From: Narthecium ossifragum
Taxonomy: Eukaryota; Streptophyta; Magnoliopsida; Dioscoreales; Nartheciaceae
Reading direction: 5' to 3'
Length of the DNA: 64,000 nt
Assembly (NCBI GenBank): GCA_963920575.1
Contig: OY986974.1
Location: 22,489,042 to 22,553,041, forward strand
Under the pieces are notes generated by a model, which saw nothing but the letters and a program-made list of their open reading frames with translations, had not been told where the DNA came from and did no database searches. A program made the position numbers and the translations under genes. Below, in pieces: positions 1 to 11,646 of the stretch (its first letter is position 1; every line of letters starts with the position of its first letter).

Positions 1-1981
1 CAAGGGAGATCGATCTCCATGGTAATGAAGATCGATCTCTCTGTGCCTAGAGGTCGTCGTTCTGGGCAGGGGAGATCGATCTCCATGGCCATGAAGATCG
101 ATCTCTCTGTGCCTGGAAGTCGTTGGCGGTGGCGTCGAAGGACGGCCACGGCGATGGCCGTCGCTTCCCCTATCAGGGGAGGGAAGACTTTCCCTCCCCT
201 CCCCCAGCTTTTCCCCGCCTTCGCCGGCTTTCTCCCGGCCTTACCCCCCCTTCCCCTTCTTCCTTCCTTACCCCCGGATTCTCCTTCCTTCTCCCCCCCT
301 CGCGAGAGCTCTGTTTCTTCCCCTTGGCCGGCTGAGCTTTTCTTCGCCGTTCTTCCTCCTCCGGCCACCTTTCCTGGAGCTTGAAGGCTCGTTGGGTTCG
401 TAGCGAGGCGAGGAAGAGCTTAGGCTTGGCCTTGTGGATCGAAGCTGCGTTGAAGAGGTAGGGTTCTTCTTCTAAGACTCCGGTTGCTTTTGGGTTTTGA
501 GATCCGAATTTGTTTTCCTTAGATCTCCATGTATAGATGTTGGTTTTTGGTTTGGAAGCCATGAGTAGCTTCATGGCACTGAGATCTACCAGCCCCCCTA
601 GTTTGGTGAGGTATGGTGGTGGTTTCCGGCGGTGTTTCCTCGCCGTCCGGCCGCCGGAGAACCCAAGCATGATCGATCTCATGGGATGAGATCGATCTTG
701 TTTTGGGGTGGCCAAGCCCGCCCGAGCGAGAGCGATCTCCCTGGGAGGGAGATCGATCTCTTGGCGGCTGGCGCCTGTGCGGTTTGCGTCTACGTCACCT
801 ACGAGATCGATCTTCATGTGGGTGGAGATCGATCTCGCGGGGGTGACCTGGACTGGTGCTCCTCGCCTCGAGGAAGATCGATCTCGCTGCTATAGGAGAT
901 CGATCTCCTTCGGTGCAGGGAGGGTTTTTACTTGCTTTAAGTGCCGTTTTGCCCGCGGGGCTTCGCATGCAAGTGGCTTTTACGGTTTTGCCCTCGGGGC
1001 TTGTCCTGTTATGGATCATGCATGAATGCTTTTCGCCTTGTGGTTGAACCGAGAGAGTGATGCCTCTCGGGGTGTGTAGAATAAATGGGCTGATGGTATG
1101 CCCTTACCGCTTTGTGGTGAACCGGGAGAGTCATGACCCTCGGGAGTGTTTAGTATAAATGGGCCGAAGGTGTGCCCTTGCTGTGTTGGTTGTTTACAGC
1201 TTTATCATATTTTATCCTGCCCTGTTTTCCTGTGCATTAGGCATGCTAGGGTAGGTTGGGTCTGTGTTGACTCTGCTGCTTGGAGTACCGAGTGATGGTA
1301 GTCTTAACTTCGGTTGTTCCGCCAAGTGCGGAGATCCCATTTGGAGAAGGGTGTCCTACTGGTTGCGTCGTGTCCACCCTGTGTCAGGGAATGTCGGAGT
1401 TGCCCACCCCTGAGAAGTGGCGTTATCGGAGATACGCACCTAGGACAGGAACCCTTCGGGTTAGTGATGGGATTGTGGGATCCTTGGCAAGCCTCGGTAC
1501 TTGGCATCAGAGGGTGTCCGGTTGCTTTACCCTTGTGTGTGGGAGTTGTAGAGTAGGACCCTGCTGAGCTGTTGCTCATGCCTACCTGGACTGTGTTTGT
1601 TGCAGGTGTAGGTGGCCGCTCTGTCCCTGTGTTACCCCCTCGGTCGTCCCACGGCAGCGCGCCAGCTCCTGACTATGTCTGAGGGTCAGGATGGCTTCGT
1701 TTGCGTCTTTGAGGAGACCTCTGTGGGTGTTGTTCTTTTGTGGACTGTTGTCCTTGTACTCTTCTTTTGTAGAACTGTTGTTCTAGATCCCTGTACTCTA
1801 TTATATCTTTTTATAATAGATGTTGTTGTTTGGCTTGCTTCCGCCCTTTCTCTGCTTGTTGGCAGCTGTTTCCGCCAGTTGTCCTTTAGTTTCAATTGTT
1901 TCCGCCAGTTGAGGCTAGTAGTTGTAGGTTTTCCCCCTCGCGGTCCCGGCCCGGGTGCGCTCTGCGGGTCGGGGCGCGACA
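1..1981 (+). mobile_element. LTR of a Tekay-like chromovirus, family D (copy D1, left end outside window)
   Basis: It ends in GGGGCGCGACA at 1981, directly against Athila integrase codons, so it interrupts that gene. It matches the LTR starting at 62059 segment by segment: paired GATCGATC motifs at 8/30, 74/96, 805/827 and 876/898, a pyrimidine-rich tract at about 180-365, an approximately 80-bp tandem repeat at about 1028-1187, and a block around 1546-1610 (TAGAGTAGGACCCTGCTGAG) that also occurs in families C and F. Open frames inside it are composition artefacts of the pyrimidine tract. Solo or paired status cannot be decided because the left end lies outside the window. Confidence 0.8.
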
Positions 1982-2503
1982 TTGTGGGCCTATCGAACGG
2001 CCTACAAGACGCCAATCGGGATGTCGTTATTCCGATTGGTCTTTGGAAAACCTTGCCATCTCCCGGTAGAGATTCAACATAAAGCGTTTTGGGCAATTCA
2101 AGCTCTCAATTGGGACGCTACTGATATTTCAAGCAATAGGAAACTCCAACTTCATGAGCTTCAAGAAATTCGAAATGAGGCTTACGAGAATACCAAAATC
2201 TACAAGGCCCGGACTAAAATTTTTCATGATAAACTCATAGTTCGGAAAACCTTTGATGTTGGGGATAAGGTTTGGCTCGACAATTCACGTCTTCGACTTT
2301 TCCCGGGAAAACTTAAAACTTGGTGGGATGGTCCATTTGATGTCACTAAGGGTTTCACCCATGGAGTTGTTGAGGTGCAAAATCCTTTTTCGGGGGCTAC
2401 ATTCACTGTCAATGGTCAACGTTTGAAACCTTATGTTCATAGTTTCCCTCTTGACATCACTCTTGAGCCAACCGTGATGTTGGCGGAACCATACGATACT
2501 TGA
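1982..2503 (+). pseudogene. Athila-lineage gypsy integrase, C-terminal part
   Basis: The frame is open from [15 protein letters not shown], the end of the integrase core in Athila-type Ty3/gypsy elements, through [17 protein letters not shown] and the C-terminal stretch [19 protein letters not shown], to a TGA after EPYDT. Integrase joins element cDNA to chromosomal DNA; only its last approximately 170 residues remain. The catalytic DDE residues would lie upstream and are cut off by the D1 LTR, so it cannot act. The remaining frame has no stop, suggesting the LTR insertion is not very old. The Athila spacer and env-like ORF follow downstream in the expected order. Confidence 0.85.
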
Positions 2504-2840
2504 GCTTTATTGCGTCTCGCTATAGACGGTAAATTTAGCGCTTGGTGGGAGGCAACCCATCCTTTGTTTTTCGTATTTTTCTGAGTTTGTTGGTTATTTC
2601 TTCTTTGCATGATTGATTGTTTTCCCATTATTTGCATGTTTGATTTTGGTGTGTTTTTGAATTGATCTTTGTTTGAATAATTGTGATGTCGAGATGATAT
2701 GTTGAATGTGTGGGATGATTGATGAATCAACTGGTTTGGAGGGTTATTATTGTGGTATTTTAACGCCTAAGGAGCCTAGTATTCATGCTTGAGGTGTGTG
2801 GGGCGAATTCCCAAGCTTTCAGCCGAGTTTGGCAGTTTGG
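2504..2840 (+). other. Athila post-pol spacer
   Basis: No gene. Around 2526-2560 it has a GACGGTAAAT stretch, AGCGCTTGGTGGGAGGCAAC and an ACCCA tail, the sequence that follows the last codons of Athila-type polyproteins. The same motif lies in reverse just downstream of the ORF at 28942-30651, which links the two elements. Confidence 0.7.
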
Positions 2841-3245
2841 TACATAAAAGATCGATCTTGCAAGCGGAGAGGATCGATCCTTTAGGTCCGATTGAATTTA
2901 AGTTGGAACCTGGGGGCGAAGGATCGATCCTTTAACACCTAAAGATCGATCTCTCTTGCGAATTTATTCGTGACAGGGGGATGGTTTTTGGGTGATCGAT
3001 CCTTCCATACCTAATGATCGATCTCTTTTGCGAATTTATTCGTGACAGGGGATGGTTTTTGGGTGATCGATCCTTCATAACCTCAGGATCGATCTCTTTT
3101 GCGAGTTTATTCGTGACAGGGGGATGGTTCTGAGGAGATCGATCCTTTAGCACCTAAAGATCGATCCTCCTCACTTGGACACGTCGGCATGACTTAAGTT
3201 AGAACCATTATGATGCTGCCGCGTGAGGAAGATCGATCCTTTGCG
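2841..3245 (+). repeat. Tandem repeat of about 71 bp carrying paired GATCGATC motifs
   Basis: Units start near 2922, 2994, 3065 and 3137 (period about 70-73 bp), with a diverged unit near 2850. Each holds GATCGATC, 14 bases, GATCGATC (2850/2872, 2922/2944, 2994/3016, 3065/3087, 3137/3159). Three units then carry GCGAATTTATTCGTGACAGG or a one-base variant, plus GGATGGTT. The array sits between the Athila pol remnant and the env-like ORF. Confidence 0.9.
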
Positions 3246-3583
3246 GGGTTTTGTAAAAAAAAAATATATAACCAGGGGGATCGACTTAGGGCTCACAAGC
3301 CCTAAGATCGATCCTCCCCCTTTCCTCCCTCAAGAGACCACGCCGCCGCCGCTCTTCGTCTCCGACCCTCGGGCCGCCGCCGCCGACCATCGCGCCGCCT
3401 CTTACCTCCCAGTGCCTCCACGACCCCTCCCCTTCACTCCTCTTCCCTCATTCGACCCCGCGGCGTCCACATTGCCTCACCTCCGCCCACCGACTGCGCC
3501 TCATCTTCCAACAAGTCAACCGCCGGCCACCTTCGTCGTTCCCCTTCACCCCAAGCCGACCTCATCCTCTATTCTCACCTCCA

Positions 3584-5068
3584 ATGGGTCGCGAGCCAAC
3601 CGCCTCCACCAAGAAGGCCGTCGGGAAGGGCAAGGCCGCCGCTTCGTCTTCCACACCACCGGCACGACCTCCCTCCACACCTTCCACGAGACCTCCGGCG
3701 ATTCCGACACCACCACGGCAAGCTTCAACCCCTCCGGCTTCACCATCTCCCCCACGAGCTCCCGTCCCTCCAGCCTCGTCGTCCCATCCAGCAAGGACTC
3801 CGAGAGCTCCGTCCACTTCCTCCACGCGTTCTTTAACTGCATCACCCACAGCTCCGGCGACATCCAAGAGGAAGAAGGCAGCGCAAATCAACCCTCGCCA
3901 GTCCAAGAAGATCAAGAAGCAATCCCGGCCGTCCACTGCGCCCACGCTCGTCTGAGGTCTCCGTCTAGATTGGCAGCGGGAGGTAAACCTCGAATTTACA
4001 TTTGATGTTGAGTTCTTTCGTACTGTCGAGCATGCCCAGAAGTCCATTGAGTTGATAGAAAACCGTGGTCTGCTGCCTCTTTGTACACTTGAGACCACAG
4101 TCTACCCTAGGCTTGTCTGCATGTTCTACCAGAACATGACAGCCATCGCCTACGGGGATGAGCGGGACGACGCTGTCGATGGTTACTTCCCCTGCCTTGG
4201 CTTCACATCCATAATTGACGGGGTCGACGTGACCTTGACAGCCAAGGCCATCTGCGAGGTGTTGGCAGTTCCGGCGCTCTGCCCCGGTCTTCATAAGCCC
4301 CAGCCTGAGGAGCTGTACCATCATCCCAGCGAGGCTCACCTGGTCCTCAACCCAGATCGCATAGGCAGGGGAAAATTTACACGGACAGAGCTGTCGCCTC
4401 CATTCTGGCTGTTCGACGACATTTTGCGTCGCAATGTCTTCCAGAATGGCCATGACCAGTATCGAACTGGTAATTAGTTGTGCATACTATGGTTGTTGAC
4501 CAAGAATTGGGCGGTTAACATACCTCAACAGATTCTAGAGGACATGGCGCAGTTTTACTGCGGGGCGATCAGGGACATGACCACGAGCTATGCCAAGAAG
4601 GTCGTCCCGCACCCGTGCCTCATTTCAGCCTTTCTAGCTAGCCAGGACCTAGTCCCCGAGGGCGAGCCGACTGTCTCAGAGGAGGCCCTAAGGTTTGCAC
4701 GCTTCGGTGGCCCCACCTGGGGCAAGGTCCTCGGCTATATGAGGAAGGCCAGTGCGCCAGTCCAGCAGCCGCGTCCTGCGCGCCCCCCACCAGAGTTCGG
4801 ACCCGTGGAGCACCCTACCATGGGTGAGATCTATCGAGAGCACCGGGCGTTTCAGGACGCAGTACTTCAGCGCTTGGACGCGGTAGACGCGCGTGACGCC
4901 ACCTTTCGAGACGATCGTTCCAGCCTTCGCCATGACGTCTCCGCACTTCACCAGGTCGCCTCGAGTATCCTCGCGCGTCTCGATGCCATCCACCCTTCCC
5001 CTCCGCCGGTCACCGCTATCGTTCCTTACCGACCTCTTCCCTTTCCAGAGCAGAGACCTCAGGGATGA
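3584..5068 (+). pseudogene. Athila env-like / putative plant transposon protein ORF, two stops
   Basis: One frame runs from the ATG at 3584 to the TGA at 5066-5068, broken by TGA at 3953-3955 and TAG at 4475-4477. The first approximately 120 residues are rich in Ser, Pro, Thr and Ala and end in a Lys-rich stretch (TSKRKKAAQ, KKIKKQ). The middle contains FDVEFFRTVEHA, IENRGLLPL and YPRLVCMFYQNM, the pattern of the domain found in the third ORF of Athila elements. The tail has HRAFQDAVLQRLDAVDARDATF, a likely coiled coil. Its role in Athila is unknown; 'env-like' is by position only, and no convincing signal peptide or membrane segment is visible. A non-canonical frame may extend upstream to about 3300. 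Confidence 0.7.
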
Positions 5069-6843
5069 TAGACTGTATCTAGGGGTATATTCTGTATTTT
5101 CTTGATGGTTGGAGTGTATCTCTTTTTGTGATTGGAGGGTGGGTAACTTTTTGTACTCCATTGCTCTATTTTTGTACTTGGTGACATCGATGATAGTGGA
5201 TATATATACATGATTTTTGGTATGGGGGTGTGCCCCGGGTGTGGATGTCTGTCTGTGGATGTATGTATGTGGCTGTGAATGTATGCTTGTAAATGATGAT
5301 CGAGATGGATGTGTTTTTGTATTTCAATTTGTAACAATTGTTGGATGCAAATGGCATCTTTGTACAACCCTTGGGCTTATTGAATAAATAGAGGGAATGC
5401 TGCCCAATTTTTCTCAAAAATTTTCATCTCTATTCGTTGATTTCCATAATGCTATGATAGATATTTCCTCTATGTTTTTACAGTGCATACGAGCTATGGA
5501 TAGCAACGCAAAATACCACATTTTGACATCTCAACGTTACTGTTTTTCACGACTAACCTTGACCCTAACTCCTTTCATACCTTTCGTCAAGGTTACATTT
5601 TTGTCTATATCGTCACAAGGTTATCTCTACACTTTACCCTTCTTCCGTGCTTGAGGACAAACCCGCTTAAGTTAGGGGGTATGATTGCATCATGTTTTTA
5701 GATAACATGTGATCGATCTACAGTGAGTCACACATTTATTTGATTGGTAAATATGCAAAAAAATTTCAATTCTTATGCTAGCATGGATGACTATTGCATA
5801 ATTCATCTTGATTCTCATGCTTTGTAAAATTTGGCAAATCATTTCATGAGTAGTGTTATTCTTCTACTTTAATTCTTCTTGCCATGCATTAAGGACATTT
5901 AAGTGATCCAATCCACTTGTGCACTTACACTTGTATGAGGGGGCAAGTAGTGTTTGATTGGGGGACCTTGATAGATTGGGGGTCCAAGGCTATTTACACT
6001 CGATTGAGATGACTTGTAGTAGAGTTCGAAGCTAAGTTAGAGGCCAAGAACCGGGTTAATAAAAGTGACTAGTCTTGATTCGTAGCCTTCTAGGCTCGAG
6101 TATGTAGGTCCGAGGGGTGCTTCAACACCTAATGCCCCAAAGCCATCTGGCTTGGGAGTCATTGACCTAACACTCGTTACATGGGCCTAGTAGAAAGCTT
6201 AAGGGATCAAGGCATTGCACAGTCACGCTAGTAGCAAATAAAAGCTTGTTGGTCAGCGGTGATTCGTGGCCTACTAGGTTCGGGAAATTAAGCTCGAGGG
6301 GTGCCTCAACACCTAGTGCCTTTAGGTCATCTGACCGAGAAGCCACTGGCCCAAATCTCGTTACATGGGCCTAGCAGAAAGCCTAAGGGATCATGGCATT
6401 GCACGACCACAAGTTTTATTCATAAAAAAAAGAAATGTTTTGAATAACACTTGTCATTTGTTCAACCGGTGTAAGGTGCTAAGGATGTCTAATTTTGATT
6501 GGAACCCTACTTGAATGACTACGAGACCCTGAGTAGTTGAGTAGCAACTTTCACTACACGGATTGCTTAGATGAGCTTTAATCTTGTTCAAGTGCTTTGA
6601 AGTGTTTGAATGATGCTATTGATGGAATTATTCGCTTGCATTTTACTTGTGCTATGGGTTGATGGATGGAGCTATGCATTTGAATCTATGTGTGCATATG
6701 AATGAATCTTGATGCATAGGAACCAAATCTATTTGAGAAGTGACTAATTGTAGATTGGGCGATTGCTCTTAAATAATTTCTTATTTCTCTTCTTTCCCTT
6801 CAAGTATTTTTCTTTTGCTTTGCTCGAGGACTAACAAAGTTCA
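5069..6843 (+). other. Athila 3' untranslated region
   Basis: No convincing coding sequence. It holds GCTTGAGGACAA followed by a purine-rich TTAGGGGGTATG near 5648-5690, resembling an internal polypurine tract; the minus-strand Athila element has the counterpart near 28566-28620. A diverged tandem duplication lies at 6077-6411. The rest is AT-rich with nothing recognised. Confidence 0.6.
6077..6411 (+). repeat. Two-copy tandem duplication in the Athila 3' UTR (period 184 bp)
   Basis: GATTCGTAGCC at 6077 and GATTCGTGGCC at 6261 begin two similar units. Both continue through AACACCTA, CATCTG, TCGTTACATGGGCCTAG and AAGGGATCA. The reverse counterpart, also as two units, lies at about 27888-28225 in the other Athila element, so the duplication predates their split. 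Confidence 0.8.
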
Positions 6844-6855
6844 AGTTAGGGGGTG
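6844..6855 (+). promoter_or_regulatory. Polypurine tract of the Athila element
   Basis: The purine-rich AAGTTAGGGGGTG lies directly before the LTR start TGATAAGACATG at 6856. It would prime plus-strand DNA synthesis. The minus-strand Athila element has the same arrangement at 27429-27441. Confidence 0.75.
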
Positions 6856-7309
6856 TGATAAGACATGAAAAGTGCATAAATCACCCTTTCAACTTGGCCT
6901 TGTTAGTCTCCGAGCAAGGCTTTACTGATGATTTTTACCCTATGACAGGTACAAGAGCCCTCAATGAGGATTGGATCAAGTTTCGAGCTTAAACGAAGTC
7001 ATTTGGGCCAGTTTTTATGAAGAAGATCGATCCTTTATTGAAGAAGGATCGATCCTTTGAAGAACATTAAGAAAAAGTCTAGTTGGGACAAAAAGTATCG
7101 ATCTTCCATCATGAGAAGATCGATCCCTTATGCACATTTTTCAGTGACAAGGCGCAAGTTCTGAAGATAGGGAAGGATCGATCTCTCTCGTGCATTTTTC
7201 AGTGACAGAACGCAACATTCTCTAGGATCGATCTCCATCCACTATAGGATCGATCTTCATCGGGGCGCAGCCAGAACTCAAGAGCAAAGATCGATCCTTT
7301 CCTATAGGA
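6856..7309 (+). mobile_element. Athila 3' LTR, truncated
   Basis: It begins TGATAAGACATGAAAAGTGC, matching the LTR start of the minus-strand Athila element (TGATGAGACGTGAAAAG). It has GATCGATC pairs at 7025/7047, 7096/7118 and 7226/7248. It breaks off near 7309 and fuses to a 5'-truncated family F LTR; about 1.2 kb is missing relative to the 1.66-kb relative at 25771-27428. Confidence 0.75.
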
Positions 7310-9878
7310 GGTCCGACCGCGTTAGGTCGAGGGCCTGGCTTTGTGTTTTGGCCCGGTTGGCCTTGGGATCCGATCGGTTGATCGCATTGCTGCTTTTGAC
7401 CCCAGTGGCAGTTTGGTAAATATGCTCCCTGGTGGTCAGTTTCACACCCGCGTTGCACACATAGCCTTTGATTGATGTATGTGTTTGATTAGAACCTTTA
7501 GGGCGCTTCCGATCGGAAGATCGGAGCTCGATCGGGAGAGATCGAATCGGACGGCTGTGATGGATTCCATCTTTCTATTTAAGCCTTTCTTTCTCCTTCT
7601 TTCCATCTTTTCTTCTTCTCCTGCGTTCTTTCTTCTCTCTCTCCTGTGGCCGGCTGTGCTAGGGCTTCGGAGCGTGGCTTTCGAGGAGTGGCTTCCGGCG
7701 ATCGGAGTTGAGGAATGCGTGGAGGAGCTGCCCTATTTCATCAAGTAGGTGTTTCTACCTCGATCTTAGGATCGGGTTCTCCTAGGATAGGTTTATTGTA
7801 TTTTCATTGTAGGAGTACTTCTTAGAATGCTGTGTGGCTTGTAGCACATGTGATGTAGCTTGATTCTTGTATTCCTACGTTGCGAAATCGATATTCTAAC
7901 GGTTGGTTTTCGTATTATCGCCGTTTTGTCGGTTTTCGTCCATTTGGACCTAGATAGGAGATTTAACCGTCAAAAATGTGATTTCTTTATACCATTGGCT
8001 TCCCCATCATCTTTTATGCATGCTTGCAAAGTTTCATAAGTTTCCTATTTGATTTGATCCTTGAAATCCAAGAAATTGGATTTCCGGCACTGTTCTGAGG
8101 AACTGTGCCTGAAGCTCGACGGTCGATCGGTGCATCGACCGTCGAGTATTGATTTGTGCTTTCTGGGCCTGACGGTCGACCGGCGGATCGACCGTCGCAT
8201 CGTTCGTCAGGCTCTGTTGGATTTTTGACCTCCCACGGCCGATGCATGGATCGACTGTGGGATCCTCCCTTTTCCCGTTTTGCCTCATGGTCGACCGTCG
8301 GATCGACCGTCAGGCTCTGCTTGGTTTTGGGCTCCCGACGGTCGATGGACCAACCGACCGTCGCCCGATGGTTTTTCCTCGTTTTGGCCTCACGGTCGAC
8401 CGTGACATCGACCGTGGCCTCACGATCGATCGCCGGATCGACCGTGACATCGTCCGTGGGCCTTTGGACTTGGTTTTCTGGCTTTCCTTGGATGGTTTTG
8501 GTTTGTGATTAATATCTAAACATGTTAGGAAGCATGCATGTGGATCTTATGAGGTTTTCAAAGGATTTCTATCGAGTTTGAGGATCGATTCGAGTATTTT
8601 TCGTTGTGGGCAAATCATTGGTTTTGGATTGCATTTAATACATGTTTGATTGTAGTTAACTGTTTATTGGTTTGCTTAACCATTAGCTAGCTATGAGTGC
8701 TAGTTAATGAAGAATTGTGGAACCTTAGCCTGTTGCCGGCGAGTGCCGAGGGCTATTGTATAAATGTGGCCAGTTACCTGTGGGGTAACTGTGGAATCAT
8801 AGTCTGTCAGGTGCAAGAGAGCACTGAAGACTATTGTATATCTGTGTTCATGCTTTGCTCAGATGTTTGTTTGGTTAGCATAGACATTCTGTATTCTGAG
8901 GCCTTTGCTATGCTTACCCTTTGGCTAGCTGTAAGTTATGTCTAGCCCTGTATGATTAGTGACATCTTGTTGCATGCTTATATCTTGTTATCTGTGCCTG
9001 AGCATTGCATGCATCTTGATTGCATTACAGGCATTTGAGGTTAGGCGGGCGATGGGTTGATCGCCGATCCGAGGCTCTCGGGTAGCTCGGATCTAGCCTT
9101 AGGACCGCGGCTTGGTATTCAGGATTAGGGTGTGATTGTTTGATCAATATCTCATGTCTTTTGAGGATGCACGCTAGTTGACTCTGATCAGTGTTTGAGG
9201 TTTAGAGGTCGTATTGTCTTCCAAAGCCAAGTGCTAAGGATGGATGTTGATGCGTTCCCGACGTGGTTCCCCAAGGCTTGGTATTCCAGCTTGGGTAAGG
9301 GTGATCTTGCATGTTACTGTTCCTTGGCATCTTGATAACTTGTTCAGGAGAGAGGTTTCATGACAAGAGCCATTGGGACATCAACAGGGTTATGGGACCC
9401 GTGGCGTCCGTAAGACTTGAGCTGGGAGACAACACTGTTGTTGTTTTCCTCCCTTCAGTGTACCGTAGAGTAGAACCCTACTGAGCTTATCGCTTACTCC
9501 TACCCGGGCTGCGTTTGCGGGTGCCGGCGCCAGTTCTTCTTCAGTAGAGCCGGCGAGATCAGCTTTGGTGGCGCGGCTACATCCAGAGGTGTTTGAGGTT
9601 GCTGGAGGATTAATTGTTGTACTTTGGCAGATTTTGTAAATTATGTACATTTCGAGGAATTTTGAGATTAATGTATAATATTCTTTCGTTGGAAGATTTG
9701 TATCAAATGTTGAATAGTACAACTAATGTTATGTAAATTGAATATCTGTTTACCCCTGGATTATAAATTGTTTAAGTTTATCTATAATTCCGCTTTGTAT
9801 CGCGCCATTTGGAGATGAATAGTGTAGGTTTCCCCTCACACCTCGGCTCGGATGGGTTTTCTGGGTCGCGGTGTGACA
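7310..9878 (+). mobile_element. 5' LTR of Tekay-like element F (first ~28 bp missing)
   Basis: It aligns along its length with the 3' LTR at 20669-23255 but starts at GGTCCGACC, so the first ~28 bases are lost at the junction with the Athila LTR. The first ~215 aligned bases show about nine differences. A TATA-like TATTTAAG near 7575 is followed by a pyrimidine-rich leader. It ends in GGTCGCGGTGTGACA. Open frames inside it are spurious. Confidence 0.85.
8105..8465 (+). repeat. Array of seven paired TCGA-core palindromes, 12 bp apart (5' LTR of F)
   Basis: Seven successive units have the form GGTCGA, eight bases, TCGACC, with core-to-core distance 12 in every unit (starting near 8121, 8174, 8238, 8290, 8339, 8394 and 8424; two have one core changed to CCGA). 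Outer arms extend the complementarity: unit 1 has 13 of 13 pairs (8115-8127 with 8134-8146), unit 2 has GAC/GTC flanks and unit 6 CAC/GTG flanks. Confidence 0.85.
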
Positions 9879-10083
9879 ACTTGGTATCAGAGCAGGCTGT
9901 AGGTCCCAGGGATAGGATTAGGCTTGCGGTTAAGGTTTTAAGTGTGGAATGGAATAGTTCTAGGTCTAGAACATCATTGCGTGTCTGTTTGCGATTGTGT
10001 GTGACGTGCTTATCTTTTTGTTTGCTGTTGTGTTTTACTGGTTCCCGGTTACGTCATGACGTCTCAGGGGGAGATGTGCATGC
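9879..10083 (+). mobile_element. Internal leader of element F, left part
   Basis: It follows the 5' LTR and starts with the primer binding site. It continues, after removal of two solo LTRs, at 16630: GTGCATGCGCACC joins GGTGTCGTCCG. Confidence 0.75.
9882..9893 (+). promoter_or_regulatory. Primer binding site, initiator tRNA-Met type
   Basis: TGGTATCAGAGC lies three bases after the LTR end. It is the usual complement to the 3' end of initiator tRNA-Met in plant LTR elements and shows that 7310-9878 is a 5' LTR. Confidence 0.85.
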
Positions 10084-11646
10084 GCACCTGTGAGGACCTG
10101 TCCCTCTACCCCTGTGGCTCGTTGTAGACCGCAAGGGCAATTTGGTAAATTGCACCTTGTTGGTTTGTTTCACACCCGCGTGTGCACACACTGGCCTTGT
10201 CTGTGTTCGTGTTTGTTTAAAATGGCTAGGTGAACCCGAGATCGGAAGATCTGAGCTTGGGCTTGTGTTTTAGCCCAAGTTTGCCTTTCTGAGCAAAGGA
10301 GATCGATCTCTCATGCCTTGGAGATCGATCATGCTCGAGTCGGTGCTTTCTTTCTCTTTCGCGAGGACGGCCGTCGGCCGTCGCTCTTCCCTGTCAGGGA
10401 GGGAAGACTTCCCCTCCCTTTCCCCCAGCTTTTTCCCCGTTTTCCCGGCTTTCCCCAGGCTTTCCCCTCCTTTTATTCCCTTCTTCTTCCTCTTTCTCTC
10501 TTCTCTTCTTCTTCCTTCTTTCTCTTCTCTCCCGCGGTGCTCTGTTTCTTCCCTTCTCCGCCGGCGAGCTTCATCTCCTCCGTTCTCCCTCCTCCGACCA
10601 TCAAATTGGGTGTTCTTTGGCTCGTTGGATTCGTGACAACGAGAGGAAGATCCCTGAAGTGGTTTGGTGGCTTGTTGGTGATCAAATCGTGGGGAATCAG
10701 CCGAGGAAAGCGCAGCTAGGTAGGGTTATACCTACTGATGTTCTTTTCGGGTGTTCTTAAGATCTAGCCGTTGGATCTTGTTGATCCTTGCTTTGTTGGA
10801 TTCCTTATGCCTTGTAGAATAACTGATTTAAGTTTTAAGTTAATCAGTTGAGATTTGAGTAGGTTTTATGCAAGATTAGTCTCAGATTTCTGGTTTTCTG
10901 CTGTTCTTGAGAAACAGCCGGCTTGCGGCGAGTTTTCCGGCCGGCGAGTACATAATATTGGCTTTTCATAAACATAAGAGTTGTAGAGCTAGTCGTTAGA
11001 TTTCCATTCCATCTTGTTTCATATTTTTTCGATTTATGTACGATTTCGTACGAATTGTTTGCTGGAGGGCTGCGTTGCAGCAATTAAAGGGTAAGTTGGT
11101 TTAATCAGCGACTTTTGATTAATGTTTCCCGTTAATCCAACCGTTGGATGTTTGTGAATTTTGGATATGATGATCCTGGTTTATACACCTACTGGTGGTT
11201 AAGTTAGATCTTGAATCCCGAGGCTGGAAGCTCGGACTTAGCCCTAGGACCGGGGTTGGGCTGTTAGGACCCGGTTTGAATGGTGGTGCCCAGTCGTTTC
11301 GATGATAGGCTTAGATGACTGGCGCACTTGTTCTTGATGATTGTAGAGGTCGTGTCGGCCTTGAGTCGTATGCTGAGATGTAGCCGGTGTCTCACTGTGC
11401 GGACCCTGGGGTAGAGGTGTTGCCTACCCAGCGGTGCCTTTTTCCCGCCTGCAGTGCCGTTCCCTGCAGTTGTGTGTTCACCAGTGTTGTTCCAACTGTG
11501 TGCTGCTCCTGGGCACCAGGGACACGCGGTGGGGTTATGGGACCCCTGTATACACCCAGATCCTACTCGAGGGCGACACTGTTGCGTTTACCTCTTCCTT
11601 CTGTGTGTCGTTGATACGAGGTCGAACCGAGCCATTCCAAGAAGGG

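Noticed and set aside
173..817. A 214-codon minus-strand open frame
   Set aside because: It lies in the LTR pyrimidine tract. Its Lys/Glu/Gly-rich translation is low complexity, and similar frames recur at the same place in every family C and D LTR.
2922..3180. A CRISPR-like regular repeat
   Set aside because: Units of 70-73 bp are repeated almost whole, without unique spacers, in a plant retroelement.
3223..4005. A 260-codon frame overlapping the env-like ORF start
   Set aside because: Ser/Pro-rich reading of the +1 frame; the frame at 3584-5068 carries the recognisable Athila domain.
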